A model generated the notes under the pieces. It was not told the origin of the DNA and ran no database searches. It saw only the letters and a program-made list of their open reading frames with translations. 64,000 nt of DNA from Balneola sp. (GTDB taxonomy: Bacteria > Bacteroidota > Rhodothermia > Balneolales > Balneolaceae): assembly GCA_002696035.1 (NCBI GenBank), contig NZQV01000017.1, forward strand, positions 101,690-165,689, in the 5' to 3' direction. The position numbers and the translations under genes are program-made. The first letter of the stretch is position 1. Every line of letters starts with the position of its first letter. Positions 8,964 to 17,175 of the stretch are shown one piece after another.

Positions 8964-9230
8964 TTACAGCTTTTTTTCCATTACGTCTTTGAGGGCATGA
9001 TGAACCAGACTCAAGTCCGCATACATACGCTTCAGGCGACGGTTTTCGGCTTCCAATTCTTTCAGACGCGTAAGCTCACTGACGCTCATGCCTCCGTACT
9101 TGGCTTTCCAGTTATAGAAGGTAGCCGGGCTAATTCCGTGCTCACGAGCCAGATCGGCTACTTTGCGTCCCTGCTCATGCTGGGAGAGAATAGAGATGAT
9201 TTGGGATTCGGTAAATCGAGATTTTTTCAT
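8964..9230 (-). CDS. IS3-family transposase OrfA (helix-turn-helix, leucine zipper)
   Basis: An 88-residue DNA-binding subunit that recognises the IS ends. The N-terminal HTH is typical (RFTESQIISILSQHEQG, then VADLAREHGISPATFYNWKAKYGG), and residues 55-75 form the leucine-zipper-like LKELEAENRRLKRMYADLSL used for multimerisation. It ends in EKKL at a TAA just past a run of seven adenines, the expected place for the -1 frameshift that joins it to OrfB. Confidence 0.93.
   Translation of the reverse strand: MKKSRFTESQIISILSQHEQGRKVADLAREHGISPATFYNWKAKYGGMSVSELTRLKELEAENRRLKRMYADLSLVHHALKDVMEKKL
8970..8977 (-). promoter_or_regulatory. Programmed -1 frameshift site (A7G)
   Basis: On the minus strand the codons GAA AAA AAG near the end of orfA form an A7G slippery run. 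Slipping back one base gives KKAVSPDVKRE and reads on in frame into orfB, a sequence typical of IS407-group OrfAB fusions. The site is inferred from family knowledge and the conserved junction. Confidence 0.75.
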
Positions 9231-9376
9231 AGGTCAAAAGTAAGAGTTTTTCTACTTTAGACCGGACGAATTTTAGGGAAGCTGACACTATAATCTAGTA
9301 TGCAACCTGATAAACTTGAAATCCTTTGCCGATGGTATGAAGTGTCCGACTCATTATACGGCTTGGGTTAAGAAGT

Positions 9377-10597
9377 CTAGGTAAGTATCGTTGATCCTGT
9401 TTTTATGATTATACTTTCTGATATGAAGTACATTAAGGGTAATTCTTTACTAATTATTTCTTCTTGGCCCCCAAAGGGTATAAGCCTTGTTTCTTTTAGA
9501 TCTTCTTTATTGTGAACTATGATATTTCGAATATGATATATTCTTCTTGCTATTGAATTGGCAAATTTATCAGATTTGAGTTCAACCTTAAATTGCTTGT
9601 CAAAAATATTGTTAGATTCTGAGTAATGAATGCCTTTCTTTTCCTCGTAATCCTTAATCCAATCCTTAATCTCATTCAGTTCAAAGTATTCTCCTAATAC
9701 CATTTCAAGCATTTTTTGCTCATTACTTCTTTGGTCTTGTTTTCGTACAGTATCGACTAATTTTTTTAACTCTTTAGGTTTTTCAATCGAAAATGTAGGA
9801 GATGATATTTTATCTGAAACTAAGCTGTATAAAACTTTCTCTGATGACGAGATGAAAAAATATTCAATGATATTATACAAAGCTAAGTAACTGAAAATCG
9901 GACTTGCGCTTGAAAGAGCTAAATTATGATATGATATAAGCTTTTCATTATAATTTCTGACTGGGAATTCAGGATATCTTCCATGGGACTCATAAAAAAA
10001 TTGATCCTTTTTATCCCAAAATTCTAACGGTACAATTGCTTTTCCACTAGAATAGGAAATATTAAATAGTGCTGATTTGGCTATTTTGTGCAGATAATTC
10101 TTGTCGGAAAAATTTACATAAGAATCTTCAGCAGTGACTTTTATTGAATAAGCGATATTTGATAATCTATTAAAAGGTATTGTATCACCACTCATAAAGC
10201 CTGATAACAAAAAACTGTCAGGATAGCGTCCTGAAATATGATTATACAAGTTATTATCAATCAAGAAGAGAATAAAAAAGTTTGAAATCTGCGACAGGTC
10301 TACTCTAATATTACCGGAAGAATTTTCAAGTCTTTCATTTATATAAGTACCAAATGGATAATGAGAACCCTTCGCTAGTTTAGGTTCTACAAATTGTTCA
10401 AAGTAACCGTTATAGAAAATTGAAGTTTCTGGATCATTAACAATCTTAGATCTTCTTTGGTAATAGTATTCTAGGTCAAGCTTATCTAAACTCAGTATAG
10501 CTCGCCCAGCTTCCAAGTGTAGACTCTCTTCAGTTTCACCTACTATAGAGACTTCGAAATCAGTAAATATTGCATCACAAGCTTTTTGGAAATCCAT
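9377..10597 (-). CDS. Hypothetical protein (406 aa) with C-terminal HEPN-like RX4H motif
   Basis: No close family is recognised. The first 250 residues are mixed alpha/beta without signal peptide or TM segment. The C-terminal quarter is helical and contains ARRIYHIRNIIVHNKED, in which RNIIVH fits the R-X4-H motif of HEPN ribonucleases and of apea-type HEPN domains found in abortive-infection proteins. The gene starts about 25 bases past attC-like element B and stops just before element C, so it has the layout of a cassette gene. A HEPN RNase or toxin role is inference from one motif and from the island context; a non-catalytic HEPN scaffold is also possible. Confidence 0.6.
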   Translation of the reverse strand: MDFQKACDAIFTDFEVSIVGETEESLHLEAGRAILSLDKLDLEYYYQRRSKIVNDPETSIFYNGYFEQFVEPKLAKGSHYPFGTYINERLENSSGNIRVDLSQISNFFILFLIDNNLYNHISGRYPDSFLLSGFMSGDTIPFNRLSNIAYSIKVTAEDSYVNFSDKNYLHKIAKSALFNISYSSGKAIVPLEFWDKKDQFFYESHGRYPEFPVRNYNEKLISYHNLALSSASPIFSYLALYNIIEYFFISSSEKVLYSLVSDKISSPTFSIEKPKELKKLVDTVRKQDQRSNEQKMLEMVLGEYFELNEIKDWIKDYEEKKGIHYSESNNIFDKQFKVELKSDKFANSIARRIYHIRNIIVHNKEDLKETRLIPFGGQEEIISKELPLMYFISESIIIKTGSTILT

Positions 10598-10621
10598 GAT
10601 TACTTTCTTCTAAGCCTACCG

Positions 10622-10726
10622 GCCCAGCGCATAACGGGGGCGGAGATTATGAGTTAATTAACGGCTAAAAATTTAAAACAAACAACCCTGTAAACCGATG
10701 CTACGGCCGCATCCTCAGTTATGCAC
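10622..10726 (-). repeat. attC-like inverted repeat B
   Basis: Matching boxes GTTATGC (minus strand, core end) and GCATAAC (distal end) bracket arms of GC-rich sequence (CTCCGCCCCC and GGATGCGGCCG) that can pair imperfectly. This is the layout of attC sites, with one mismatch to GTTRRRY/RYYYAAC in each box. The core half is shared with element A. It lies immediately downstream of gene 10730-11584. Confidence 0.6.
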
Positions 10727-10729
10727 TTA

Positions 10730-11584
10730 TTATGTAGTTTTTTTTTCAAAGGATTTAGCTTGGGGTGAATTATATATTCTAGATCTTTTTCTATACCATT
10801 CGGGTGGGTTTAGATGCTCAGGAAATCTAATTGTACCACGATTTAGCCAGTAAATTATTAGTGGAATAGTAAATACTAAAGGAATTATTAATGCTGCTAT
10901 TGGTAAAAGTAAAGTCCAAGCATTTTCCCAACCTCCAGTTATATGTTTATAAATATACGGAACAGAAATAATTGCAGCTATTTGCAAAATTAATGGGATT
11001 ACGCAGCCGAGTTCTGGAAAACTAAGAGAGTTTTTCTCTTTTTTCCCTTTGATTAAGCCATCAGGCATACCAATAATTGTTCCTTTTAAGCTAGCAACAG
11101 TATCAGGACTATCTGTTACAATTTGAATTATTCCTCCATCTAAATGATCAAGAAAATCAAAGTCAATAATTGCACTAGCTTTGCTATTCACTTCTTTTAT
11201 TTTTTGGATAGAAACATTGCAAACATCTCTTGTTACCCCACTTATATTAATATCAAGTACATTAGCTCCATCTATTTCAACTCGAAGAGGATCATTACTT
11301 GTCAAGTCTTCTTTTGATATTGGAATACGACCAAAATTTGTAAAACGCACGTATTGAAGAATCACACTGTTAACAGTCTCTCTGCTTTCTCCAGTTCCTT
11401 CATAAACAATTTTAATTGAATACCCACTTTGCTTTGAAACAGCATCAGCAATTGGTGTTGGAGGTAAAATGTCATATGTAAGTTTTTTTTCTTTGTGGCT
11501 AGTCCGAAAGGCATAAATAGCATACCCTAAGCTAATAATAGTAAGTATAGCACCTATTATTCCTACAACAATACCTGTTTCCAT
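10730..11584 (-). CDS. Hypothetical membrane protein (284 aa)
   Basis: One TM helix lies at the N-terminus (VVGIIGAILTIISLGYAIYAF, about residues 6-26). A soluble beta-rich domain of about 160 residues follows, and two further TM helices lie near 196-215 and 225-245 before a basic tail ending in KSFEKKTT. The central domain (SGYSIKIVYEGTGESRE, then LQYVRFTNFGRIPISKEDL) resembles the beta-sandwich seen in many uncharacterised membrane-anchored bacterial proteins. It lies directly upstream of attC-like element B on the cassette strand. A sensing or membrane-disruption role in defence would fit the layout but is speculation. Confidence 0.6.
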   Translation of the reverse strand: METGIVVGIIGAILTIISLGYAIYAFRTSHKEKKLTYDILPPTPIADAVSKQSGYSIKIVYEGTGESRETVNSVILQYVRFTNFGRIPISKEDLTSNDPLRVEIDGANVLDINISGVTRDVCNVSIQKIKEVNSKASAIIDFDFLDHLDGGIIQIVTDSPDTVASLKGTIIGMPDGLIKGKKEKNSLSFPELGCVIPLILQIAAIISVPYIYKHITGGWENAWTLLLPIAALIIPLVFTIPLIIYWLNRGTIRFPEHLNPPEWYRKRSRIYNSPQAKSFEKKTT

Positions 11585-11791
11585 AAAAGAGTTTTAGTTA
11601 AAAAAATAATTTAAGCCATATTACATACCAATGATAAACATTTAAACTACCACAAAATATATCATTCAAACAAGGAATCCATTCTAAACTTTAGAAATCA
11701 ATGTATTTACAGGAAAATGATCAATAAACTCATTCAAATAAATTGGCTGAATAAAAGTTCATTAAACATTCGTTTTCAAGGAATCTTCTTC
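11585..11791. other. AT-rich intergenic stretch, no gene seen
   Basis: Very AT-rich sequence upstream of gene 10730-11584. It probably holds that gene's promoter, but I see no motif good enough to mark. No attC-like repeat was recognised here, so the upstream cassette boundary of the last orphan gene is unclear. Confidence 0.4.
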
Positions 11792-11917
11792 TCAGCGCAA
11801 TAACCATATATCTTGATCATGCCACCCGTCTCTTTCCAGCCGAGCTTCAAATTTGCGAGAAATAGTGTGAGCTATAATGGGTGTATCTGAAGGGATGATT
11901 ATCTTAAAGTCTGCCAT
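11792..11917 (-). CDS. Small hypothetical protein (41 aa)
   Basis: The frame has an ATG at 11915-11917, preceded at a suitable distance by GAGAGGAA, one of the clearer Shine-Dalgarno sequences in the island. The product starts MADFKIIIPSDTPIIAHTIS and continues through KFEARLERDGW to a TGA at 11792-11794. The pattern (a short beta segment, then an amphipathic charged helix) looks protein-like, but no family is recognised. It could be a remnant of a longer gene. It sits between the orphan-gene array and tRNA-Phe. Confidence 0.45.
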   Translation of the reverse strand: MADFKIIIPSDTPIIAHTISRKFEARLERDGWHDQDIWLLR

Positions 11918-12144
11918 AATATCAATTCCTCTCTTCCACTCACATGAATTAAAGTCTAATTAAATCATTTTTGTAAGTAATATCAGGCTATCGCAGTCAA
12001 TACCTTAAAGTATTTTGAATGCAGCAACCATATATTTATTGCAGAAAATTTCATCCTATTTCGTATCAATAAGCATGAAACCCCTTCAATTTGAAGTACC
12101 CTCCAGTTACCCTCAGCCCAAAATACAAGGCGATTTTATACAAA

Positions 12145-12191
12145 ATAAAAAAGCCTTGAGCCGCTATAAGTTAATGCGAGTCAAGGCTTTA
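12145..12191 (-). terminator. Rho-independent terminator after tRNA-Phe
   Basis: AAGCCTTGA (12151-12159) pairs with TCAAGGCTT (12181-12189) around a 21-base loop, and on the minus strand the hairpin runs into TTTTTTATTTT. It lies 9 bases past the 3' end of the tRNA and so ends its transcript. Confidence 0.75.
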
Positions 12192-12199
12192 CTTGAGTG

Positions 12200-12272
<73 letters not shown>

Positions 12273-12286
12273 TTTCACAAGGACGG

Positions 12287-12317
12287 CAAAGATAATGGGT
12301 TTCTTAGCTACATACAA
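12287..12317 (-). promoter_or_regulatory. Bacteroidota-type promoter of tRNA-Phe
   Basis: On the minus strand, TTG (12315-12317) is followed by exactly 20 bases and then TATCTTTG (12287-12294), a perfect TAnnTTTG -7 box. The tRNA begins 14 bases further on. Spacing and boxes equal those found in front of the glp regulator gene. Confidence 0.75.
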
Positions 12318-12350
12318 TATTGAATCGTACTTCTTTCAAAAAAAATTGGC

Positions 12351-14054
12351 TTAAGGGATCTGAATATCCTTTAAACGAAGCTGAAGGGTTCTCCGGCCAT
12401 TCCAGTTATTTTCTTCCAACACATAGGCCACTTTGAACGGTTTTTCATTCCGTACGGCCGGCAGAAATTCATGCATGTTAAACCCGATGGTATCAAACAC
12501 CCCCGAGCCGTTTTGGCGAACTCTCATCTTCAGATGTCCATTACCCACAATGGTGGGTTCGCCTACTACTTTCACGCCCTCACTCATAAAAACCGGACGC
12601 AGGTTTCCGGGGCCAAATGGTTCAAACTGACTGAGCAGCTTCCAGAACTTCATATCTACATCTTCGAGATCGAGTTTGGCATCTACGGTAAGTTCAGGCT
12701 CAAAGGAGTTTTCGGAAAGATCGGTGTAGGCCAGATCATTCATGCGTCGGCGGAATTCACTCAGGCTGCCTTCTTTCAGTGTAAGTCCGGCCGCAAATTC
12801 GTGTCCGCCAAATTGCTCCAGCAGATCTCCGCATTTTTTGATAGCATCATAGATATTGAAGCCTTTCACACTTCGGGCCGATCCTTTTATTTTTCCATCC
12901 ACGTTACTGAGCATAATGGCCGGGCGGTGATACAGATCCACCAAACGGGAAGCTACAATTCCTATCACCCCCAGGTGCCAGTCTTCCTGATACAGTACAA
13001 TGGTCGAAACTTCTTCCATATCGAAATCTTCTTCGATCTGAGCCATCGCTTCTTTCATGGTTCTTGAGTCTGTATCGCGGCGTTTCAGGTTCACCGATTC
13101 CAGTTCGTGTGCATGTGACTTTGCCTCGGCCATAGTTTCAGAGATCATGAGCTTCACAGCCGTACTGGCATCTCCCATTCGTCCCGCAGCATTAATTCGG
13201 GGACCTATGGAAAAGACGATCTTGGAGGTATTCACCTCTTCCTGAGAAACATTGATCAGCTCAAGCAACGCTTTTATACCTACCCGGGGATTTCTCTGAA
13301 CCATTTTAAGCCCGGCTTTCATAAGCACACGATTTTCATCGATGATGGGCACAATATCGGAGGCAATGGAAATGGCTACGAGATCCAGAAATTTATAAGA
13401 GACTGATTGAGGCAGGCCCAGCTTTTTGATGGTTCCCTGAATGAGTTTATACCCTACGCCGGCTCCGGAAAGTCCATCGAAAGGATAATTACAATCCGGT
13501 CGTTTGGGATCGAGTACCGCTACTGCATCGGGGATGCCGTCGCCAACAGTATGGTGATCACAGATCACGAGGTCGATGCCTTTTTCTTTGGCAACTTTGG
13601 CTTCTTCGATAGCAGTGATCCCGCAATCCACAGATACGATCAGTGTAGCCCCGATCTCTTCAGCGTATTTAATGCCATCGGGATTGATGCCGTAGCCTTC
13701 CTTAAATCGGTGTGGGATATAGTAATCGGCATCTACTCCAAATTCCTTTAGAAAAATATAGAGGCAGGAAGTAGCCGTAGTTCCGTCTACGTCGTAATCG
13801 CCGTAAACGAGTACTTTCTCACTTTTACGGATAGCCAATGCAAGGCGTTCCGCACCGGCATCCATGTCCTTCATTAAAAAAGGATCGTGGACGTTCTCTA
13901 TCTCTGGTCTGAAAAAGTATCTTGCTTCATCGTATGTTTTTATGCCGCGGATAGCCAGTAATTGGGCTATTTTGTCCGGAATTCCGAGCTGCTCTGCAAG
14001 TGTTGAGGCAGAGTCCTCCCCTTCCGGCTGCGCGAATACCCAGCGGAATGACAT
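12351..14054 (-). CDS. recJ: Single-stranded-DNA-specific exonuclease RecJ
   Basis: RecJ degrades single-stranded DNA 5' to 3' in recombination and mismatch repair. The 567-residue protein has the DHH phosphoesterase signatures: VYGDYDVDGTTAT near residue 80, SVDCGITA near 140, ICDHHTVGD near 165 (DHH motif) and DPKRPDCNYPFDGLSGAG near 180. The DHHA1 domain follows with GSARSVKGFNIYDA and GGHEFAAGL, then the OB fold. Length is normal. It stands alone with the start at 14054 and a gap of about 300 bases to the divergent leucine dehydrogenase gene. Confidence 0.97.
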   Translation of the reverse strand: MSFRWVFAQPEGEDSASTLAEQLGIPDKIAQLLAIRGIKTYDEARYFFRPEIENVHDPFLMKDMDAGAERLALAIRKSEKVLVYGDYDVDGTTATSCLYIFLKEFGVDADYYIPHRFKEGYGINPDGIKYAEEIGATLIVSVDCGITAIEEAKVAKEKGIDLVICDHHTVGDGIPDAVAVLDPKRPDCNYPFDGLSGAGVGYKLIQGTIKKLGLPQSVSYKFLDLVAISIASDIVPIIDENRVLMKAGLKMVQRNPRVGIKALLELINVSQEEVNTSKIVFSIGPRINAAGRMGDASTAVKLMISETMAEAKSHAHELESVNLKRRDTDSRTMKEAMAQIEEDFDMEEVSTIVLYQEDWHLGVIGIVASRLVDLYHRPAIMLSNVDGKIKGSARSVKGFNIYDAIKKCGDLLEQFGGHEFAAGLTLKEGSLSEFRRRMNDLAYTDLSENSFEPELTVDAKLDLEDVDMKFWKLLSQFEPFGPGNLRPVFMSEGVKVVGEPTIVGNGHLKMRVRQNGSGVFDTIGFNMHEFLPAVRNEKPFKVAYVLEENNWNGRRTLQLRLKDIQIP

Positions 14055-14350
14055 GATTATTTTGTGCTTTATTTTTATTCATAAAGGCGATGCGGCGGTC
14101 AAACCGGATTGCCAACGCTTTCGCGTGCTTATTGGATATATAAAATACTATTAAACTTGAGAAATTCAGCCTCTTTGTTCAATAAAATAAAAAGGATTTC
14201 ACGAAGGTTCATTCCTGAGGCTTTTTCACGCATTTTCTTACAAACTTTTGTATCGATGAGCGTTCACAGGTTGAGAACCGGCAAATAAATCCCGACCTTG
14301 GAAGCGGTTCCAAAAACGGATCTCCATGAATTAATAGTTATATTTACGCC

Positions 14351-15526
14351 ATGACTAAAACCATTGAAAAAGCACCTAAACCATTGACACAAGAGAACAA
14401 GAATTTTCCCATTTTTAATGAGCTGGCTAACAAAGAGCACGAACAAATTGTGATCTGTTCTGATCCTGATACCGGCTTGAAAGCCATCATTGCCATTCAC
14501 AATACCACGCTCGGCCCTGCACTTGGCGGAACCCGTATGTGGAATTATGAAACGGAAGAGGCCGCAATAAAGGATGTGCTCCGACTTTCCCGCGGCATGA
14601 CCTACAAAGCAGCTATTTCCGGGTTGAATTTAGGCGGAGGCAAAGCCGTCATTATTGGCGACCCTCACACCGAAAAAACCGAAGCTTTATTCCGTTCTTT
14701 CGGACGCTTTGTGGATGGCCTTGGTGGTCGTTACATCACTGCCGAAGATGTTGGAATGACCGAAAAAGAAATGGAGTGGATCTATTCTGAAACCAAGTAT
14801 GTAACCGGTATCCCCAAAGCACTGGGCGGAAGTGGAAACCCGTCTCCTGTAACAGCTTATGGCGTATACATGGGCGTTAAAGCCTGTGCCCAAAAAGCTT
14901 ATGGAAACGACTCTTTGGAAGGTAAGAAGATCGCCCTTCAGGGAGCCGGAAATGTAGCTTCTTATTTTGCACGTCATGCCGCAAAAGAAGGCGCTGAACT
15001 TTTTATATGTGATATATACGATGAAAAAGCCAAAACCCTTGCTGAAGAAGTTGGTGGCAAGCTGGTTGATCCGAATTCCATTTATGGACTGGATGTCGAC
15101 ATTTTCACCCCTTGTGCGTTAGGCGGGGTGATCAACGATGATACCATGGATGAGTTCAAATGTGATATCATTGCCGGCGGAGCCAACAACGTGTTGGATG
15201 AAGAAGACAAACACGGGCAGATGCTACTCGATAAAGGTATTATTTATGCTCCCGATTATGTGATCAATGCCGGTGGTATCATCAATATTGCAAGCGAGTT
15301 GGAAGGCTACAACGAGAAGCGCGCTATGCAAAATGCCGGAAACATCTACACCACCATCACTGACATTTTGAACTATTCTGAAGAACACGGGATCCCGGCT
15401 CATAAAGCTTCGAATGACCTGGCAGAAAAACGCATAGAAACCGTTGGGAAGATCAAGAACAAATACTCTTCCAATGCCAGCATCTCCGGCCGACTCGGAG
15501 GAGTGTATAAGCGATTCAATGACTGA
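14351..15526 (+). CDS. ldh: Leucine dehydrogenase (Glu/Leu/Phe/Val dehydrogenase family)
   Basis: NAD-dependent oxidative deamination of leucine and other branched-chain amino acids to 2-oxo acids. The 391-residue protein has the family's substrate site GPALGGTRMW and LNLGGGKAVI (contains the catalytic Lys region), AEDVGMTEKEM, and the Rossmann domain ALQGAGNVASYFARH (about 197-211). ADYVINAG-like APDYVINAGGIIN and GGANNVL are intact. It is closer to leucine/valine dehydrogenases than to glutamate dehydrogenases by length and by the PALGGTR motif. A clear terminator follows. A phenylalanine dehydrogenase activity cannot be excluded from sequence alone. Confidence 0.92.
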   Translation: MTKTIEKAPKPLTQENKNFPIFNELANKEHEQIVICSDPDTGLKAIIAIHNTTLGPALGGTRMWNYETEEAAIKDVLRLSRGMTYKAAISGLNLGGGKAVIIGDPHTEKTEALFRSFGRFVDGLGGRYITAEDVGMTEKEMEWIYSETKYVTGIPKALGGSGNPSPVTAYGVYMGVKACAQKAYGNDSLEGKKIALQGAGNVASYFARHAAKEGAELFICDIYDEKAKTLAEEVGGKLVDPNSIYGLDVDIFTPCALGGVINDDTMDEFKCDIIAGGANNVLDEEDKHGQMLLDKGIIYAPDYVINAGGIINIASELEGYNEKRAMQNAGNIYTTITDILNYSEEHGIPAHKASNDLAEKRIETVGKIKNKYSSNASISGRLGGVYKRFND

Positions 15527-15560
15527 TCATTGAATTAAGCTGCTTTAGTTTTTTGTAAAA

Positions 15561-15593
15561 GAAAAGGGACGCATGAATTGCGTCCCTTTTTTT
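15561..15593 (+). terminator. Rho-independent terminator of the leucine dehydrogenase gene
   Basis: GGGACGCA and TGCGTCCC form an 8-bp stem with a 5-base loop, followed by seven T residues. It lies 35 bases past the stop codon. Confidence 0.9.
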
Positions 15594-15721
15594 ATGGGGT
15601 AGAATGTGAGATAATCCTTTTGGGCTTCGCTTAGCCAATAAGTATCAGCAACTGATTTGATATTAGTTACCCGCATTCGCAGGATGACTCTCAGCCTGTA
15701 CTATTTCCAGTTACCAATGGT

Positions 15722-15749
15722 GAGGCGGACAGGCTGTCCGCCTTACGTG
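15722..15749. repeat. Short palindromic repeat (GGCGGA-type), copy 1
   Basis: AGGCGGACAGGCTGTCCGCCT is a palindrome with one central unpaired base, followed by TACGT. A near-identical element (GGGCGGATGGGCTATCCGCC, then CTACGT) lies at 23381-23406. Both sit directly beyond the 3' end of a minus-strand gene, so they may be REP-like elements that also stabilise transcripts. Confidence 0.7.
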
Positions 15750-15751
15750 GG

Positions 15752-17125
15752 TTAATCACCAAAACTACCGGCAGGCCCGGGAAATACCACCGGACTTTCA
15801 AATCCATCTTTCGATACGCTTGCCACGCCGAAGTAGTAATTATCGATAACTACATTTTCGAGGGTGTGCTCGGTTACATCGGCTGGAACAAACTCACTTT
15901 TTTGCCATTGGTTGGCGTCAGTGAGCCTCCAGTAGATCTTGTAACCGGCCAGTTGAGGATTTTCTTCGGGATCGAGGGCTTTCCAGCTCAGGGTTGCACT
16001 TGGACGAACCGCTCCGGAAATTTGCACTTCGGCCGGCGGACTTGGTGCCCAGCTCATGGCGGCCATCGTTACGGCATTTAAACCGGTCAGTTTGGCGGCA
16101 AAATCAAATTCCACTTCGCTAAGTACATCGCCGTATTCAACACCATCTTCGGTTCTGAGATCCTGATGCTGTCGGTTATAGTCTTCGTTGGTTTCCATGA
16201 TTCGTACTGCAGGAAATCCAACATCGTTGAATGGACGGTGATGTCCGCCACGGCCAAAACGATCGAGGCGATAGATCATCATCACATCTAAATTACGGAT
16301 GTAGAGGTCAGCCATTTTATCAACGTAGCGCGCCAGATTCCGGGATGGAGAATCCACTTCACCGCCGGTAAATCTCCGAATTCGGGCTTCGCGTTCTGTT
16401 TCAACCGCTCGCGTTCCTTCCGAAAACACGCGGGCCGTGGTGTTGTCGATCACACCATTGATGCCCTGTATATTTCCGATCATATCGTTGTTCAAAACGC
16501 CTTTGATATCCCAGCCTTGCTCTTTGGCGTGTTCAGCGAGGATCTGTCCGCCAAATAATCCCTGCTCTTCTCCGGAAAGCTGTGCATACATAATGGAGCC
16601 CTCAAATTCATACTGACTCAATACCCGCGCGGCCTCCAACACTCCTGCTACTCCAGAGGCATTATCGTTTGCGCCGGGCGATGTAGATTCGCCATCCATC
16701 ACATCACTTACTCGAGAATCAATATCGCCGCTCATCATCACAAACCGGTTTGGATCGGCCGTACCACGCTGAATAGCCACTACGTTTACTATTTCAACGG
16801 GTTCGGGAATTCGGTTCTCACCCCCAACATAATCCCGCACATAAAACACTTCGAGGCATCCTCCGCAATCGGCTGAAATACGTTCAAATTCTTCTTTCAG
16901 CCAGCGCCGGGCAGCTCCAATTCCTTCTGTTTCAGATGTAGTGTCGGATAGGGTATGGCGGGTATCAAAACTGACGAGCTTGGTGATATCGGCTTCAATG
17001 CGTTCTGCAGAAGTTGCAGCTCCGATCTGCCGAAGTACTTCGGTTTGAGGAGTTTGGGAAAAAGCTGTTCCCGCAATCATCATCACAAATAATAAAGAGC
17101 AAACAGTAGCTTTTAATGTTTTCAT
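15752..17125 (-). CDS. Secreted M28-family metallopeptidase with C-terminal fibronectin-like domain
   Basis: A 457-residue exported zinc aminopeptidase-type protein. The signal peptide is visible at residues 1-23 (MKTLKATVCSLLFVMMIAG, then FSQ). Metal-site motifs in order are GDIDSRVSD, PGANDNASG, SGEEQGLFGG (acid catalyst and ligand), NNDMIG and GGHHRPF. The first ligand position reads GDIDS where GHxDS is usual, so a His ligand seems replaced by Asp. A beta-sandwich region of fibronectin type III character follows from about residue 365 (SGAVRPSATLSWKALDPEENP in pieces). It stands alone and is followed by a palindromic repeat. Substrate is unknown; peptides or bound proteins at the outer surface are likely. 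Confidence 0.88.
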   Translation of the reverse strand: MKTLKATVCSLLFVMMIAGTAFSQTPQTEVLRQIGAATSAERIEADITKLVSFDTRHTLSDTTSETEGIGAARRWLKEEFERISADCGGCLEVFYVRDYVGGENRIPEPVEIVNVVAIQRGTADPNRFVMMSGDIDSRVSDVMDGESTSPGANDNASGVAGVLEAARVLSQYEFEGSIMYAQLSGEEQGLFGGQILAEHAKEQGWDIKGVLNNDMIGNIQGINGVIDNTTARVFSEGTRAVETEREARIRRFTGGEVDSPSRNLARYVDKMADLYIRNLDVMMIYRLDRFGRGGHHRPFNDVGFPAVRIMETNEDYNRQHQDLRTEDGVEYGDVLSEVEFDFAAKLTGLNAVTMAAMSWAPSPPAEVQISGAVRPSATLSWKALDPEENPQLAGYKIYWRLTDANQWQKSEFVPADVTEHTLENVVIDNYYFGVASVSKDGFESPVVFPGPAGSFGD

Positions 17126-17175
17126 AGGTCAATTTTTGTTGAAATTATAATAGGAGCCTTTGAGCTCGTAGTACG

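Larger units (their letters stand above)
8111..9287 (-). mobile_element. IS3-family insertion sequence (IS407-group-like), 1177 bp
   Basis: Imperfect terminal inverted repeats both start TGTC: TGTCGGCTTCCCCAAAA at the left, TGTCAGCTTCCCTAAAA at the right (read inward). CTAT lies directly outside each end (8107-8110 and 9288-9291), a 4-bp target duplication as usual for the IS407 group. Inside are orfA and orfB on the minus strand with an A7G slippery run in their overlap. Both frames are intact, so the element looks functional. It has landed in the spacer of an attC-like site. Confidence 0.9.
7998..9368 (-). repeat. attC-like inverted repeat C, interrupted by an IS element
   Basis: The left half (7998-8024) begins GACCCAACGTTTAAGC, giving a perfect GTTRRRY-type core (GTTGGGT) on the minus strand. 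The right half (9344-9368) reads ACCCAAGCC...GAGTCGGAC on the minus strand. The halves pair imperfectly through ACCCAA and GAGTC. Removing the IS (8111-9287) and one CTAT copy would bring them to about 190 bp, long for an attC but within reason if the spacer is large. The site starts just past the stop of gene 9377-10597. Confidence 0.5.

Noticed and set aside
8158..9230. Broken or pseudogene transposase because orfA and orfB are in different frames
   Set aside because: The A7G slippery site and the continuous KKAVSPDVKRE junction show normal -1 frameshifting for this IS group.
11792..11810. Fifth attC-like core (GGTTATTGCGCTGAG on the minus strand)
   Set aside because: It resembles the core of element B but no pairing arm was found at attC distance, and the sequence is the end of a small frame.
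12471..13067. 198-codon frame on the strand opposite recJ
   Set aside because: It is a shadow of the strongly conserved recJ coding sequence.
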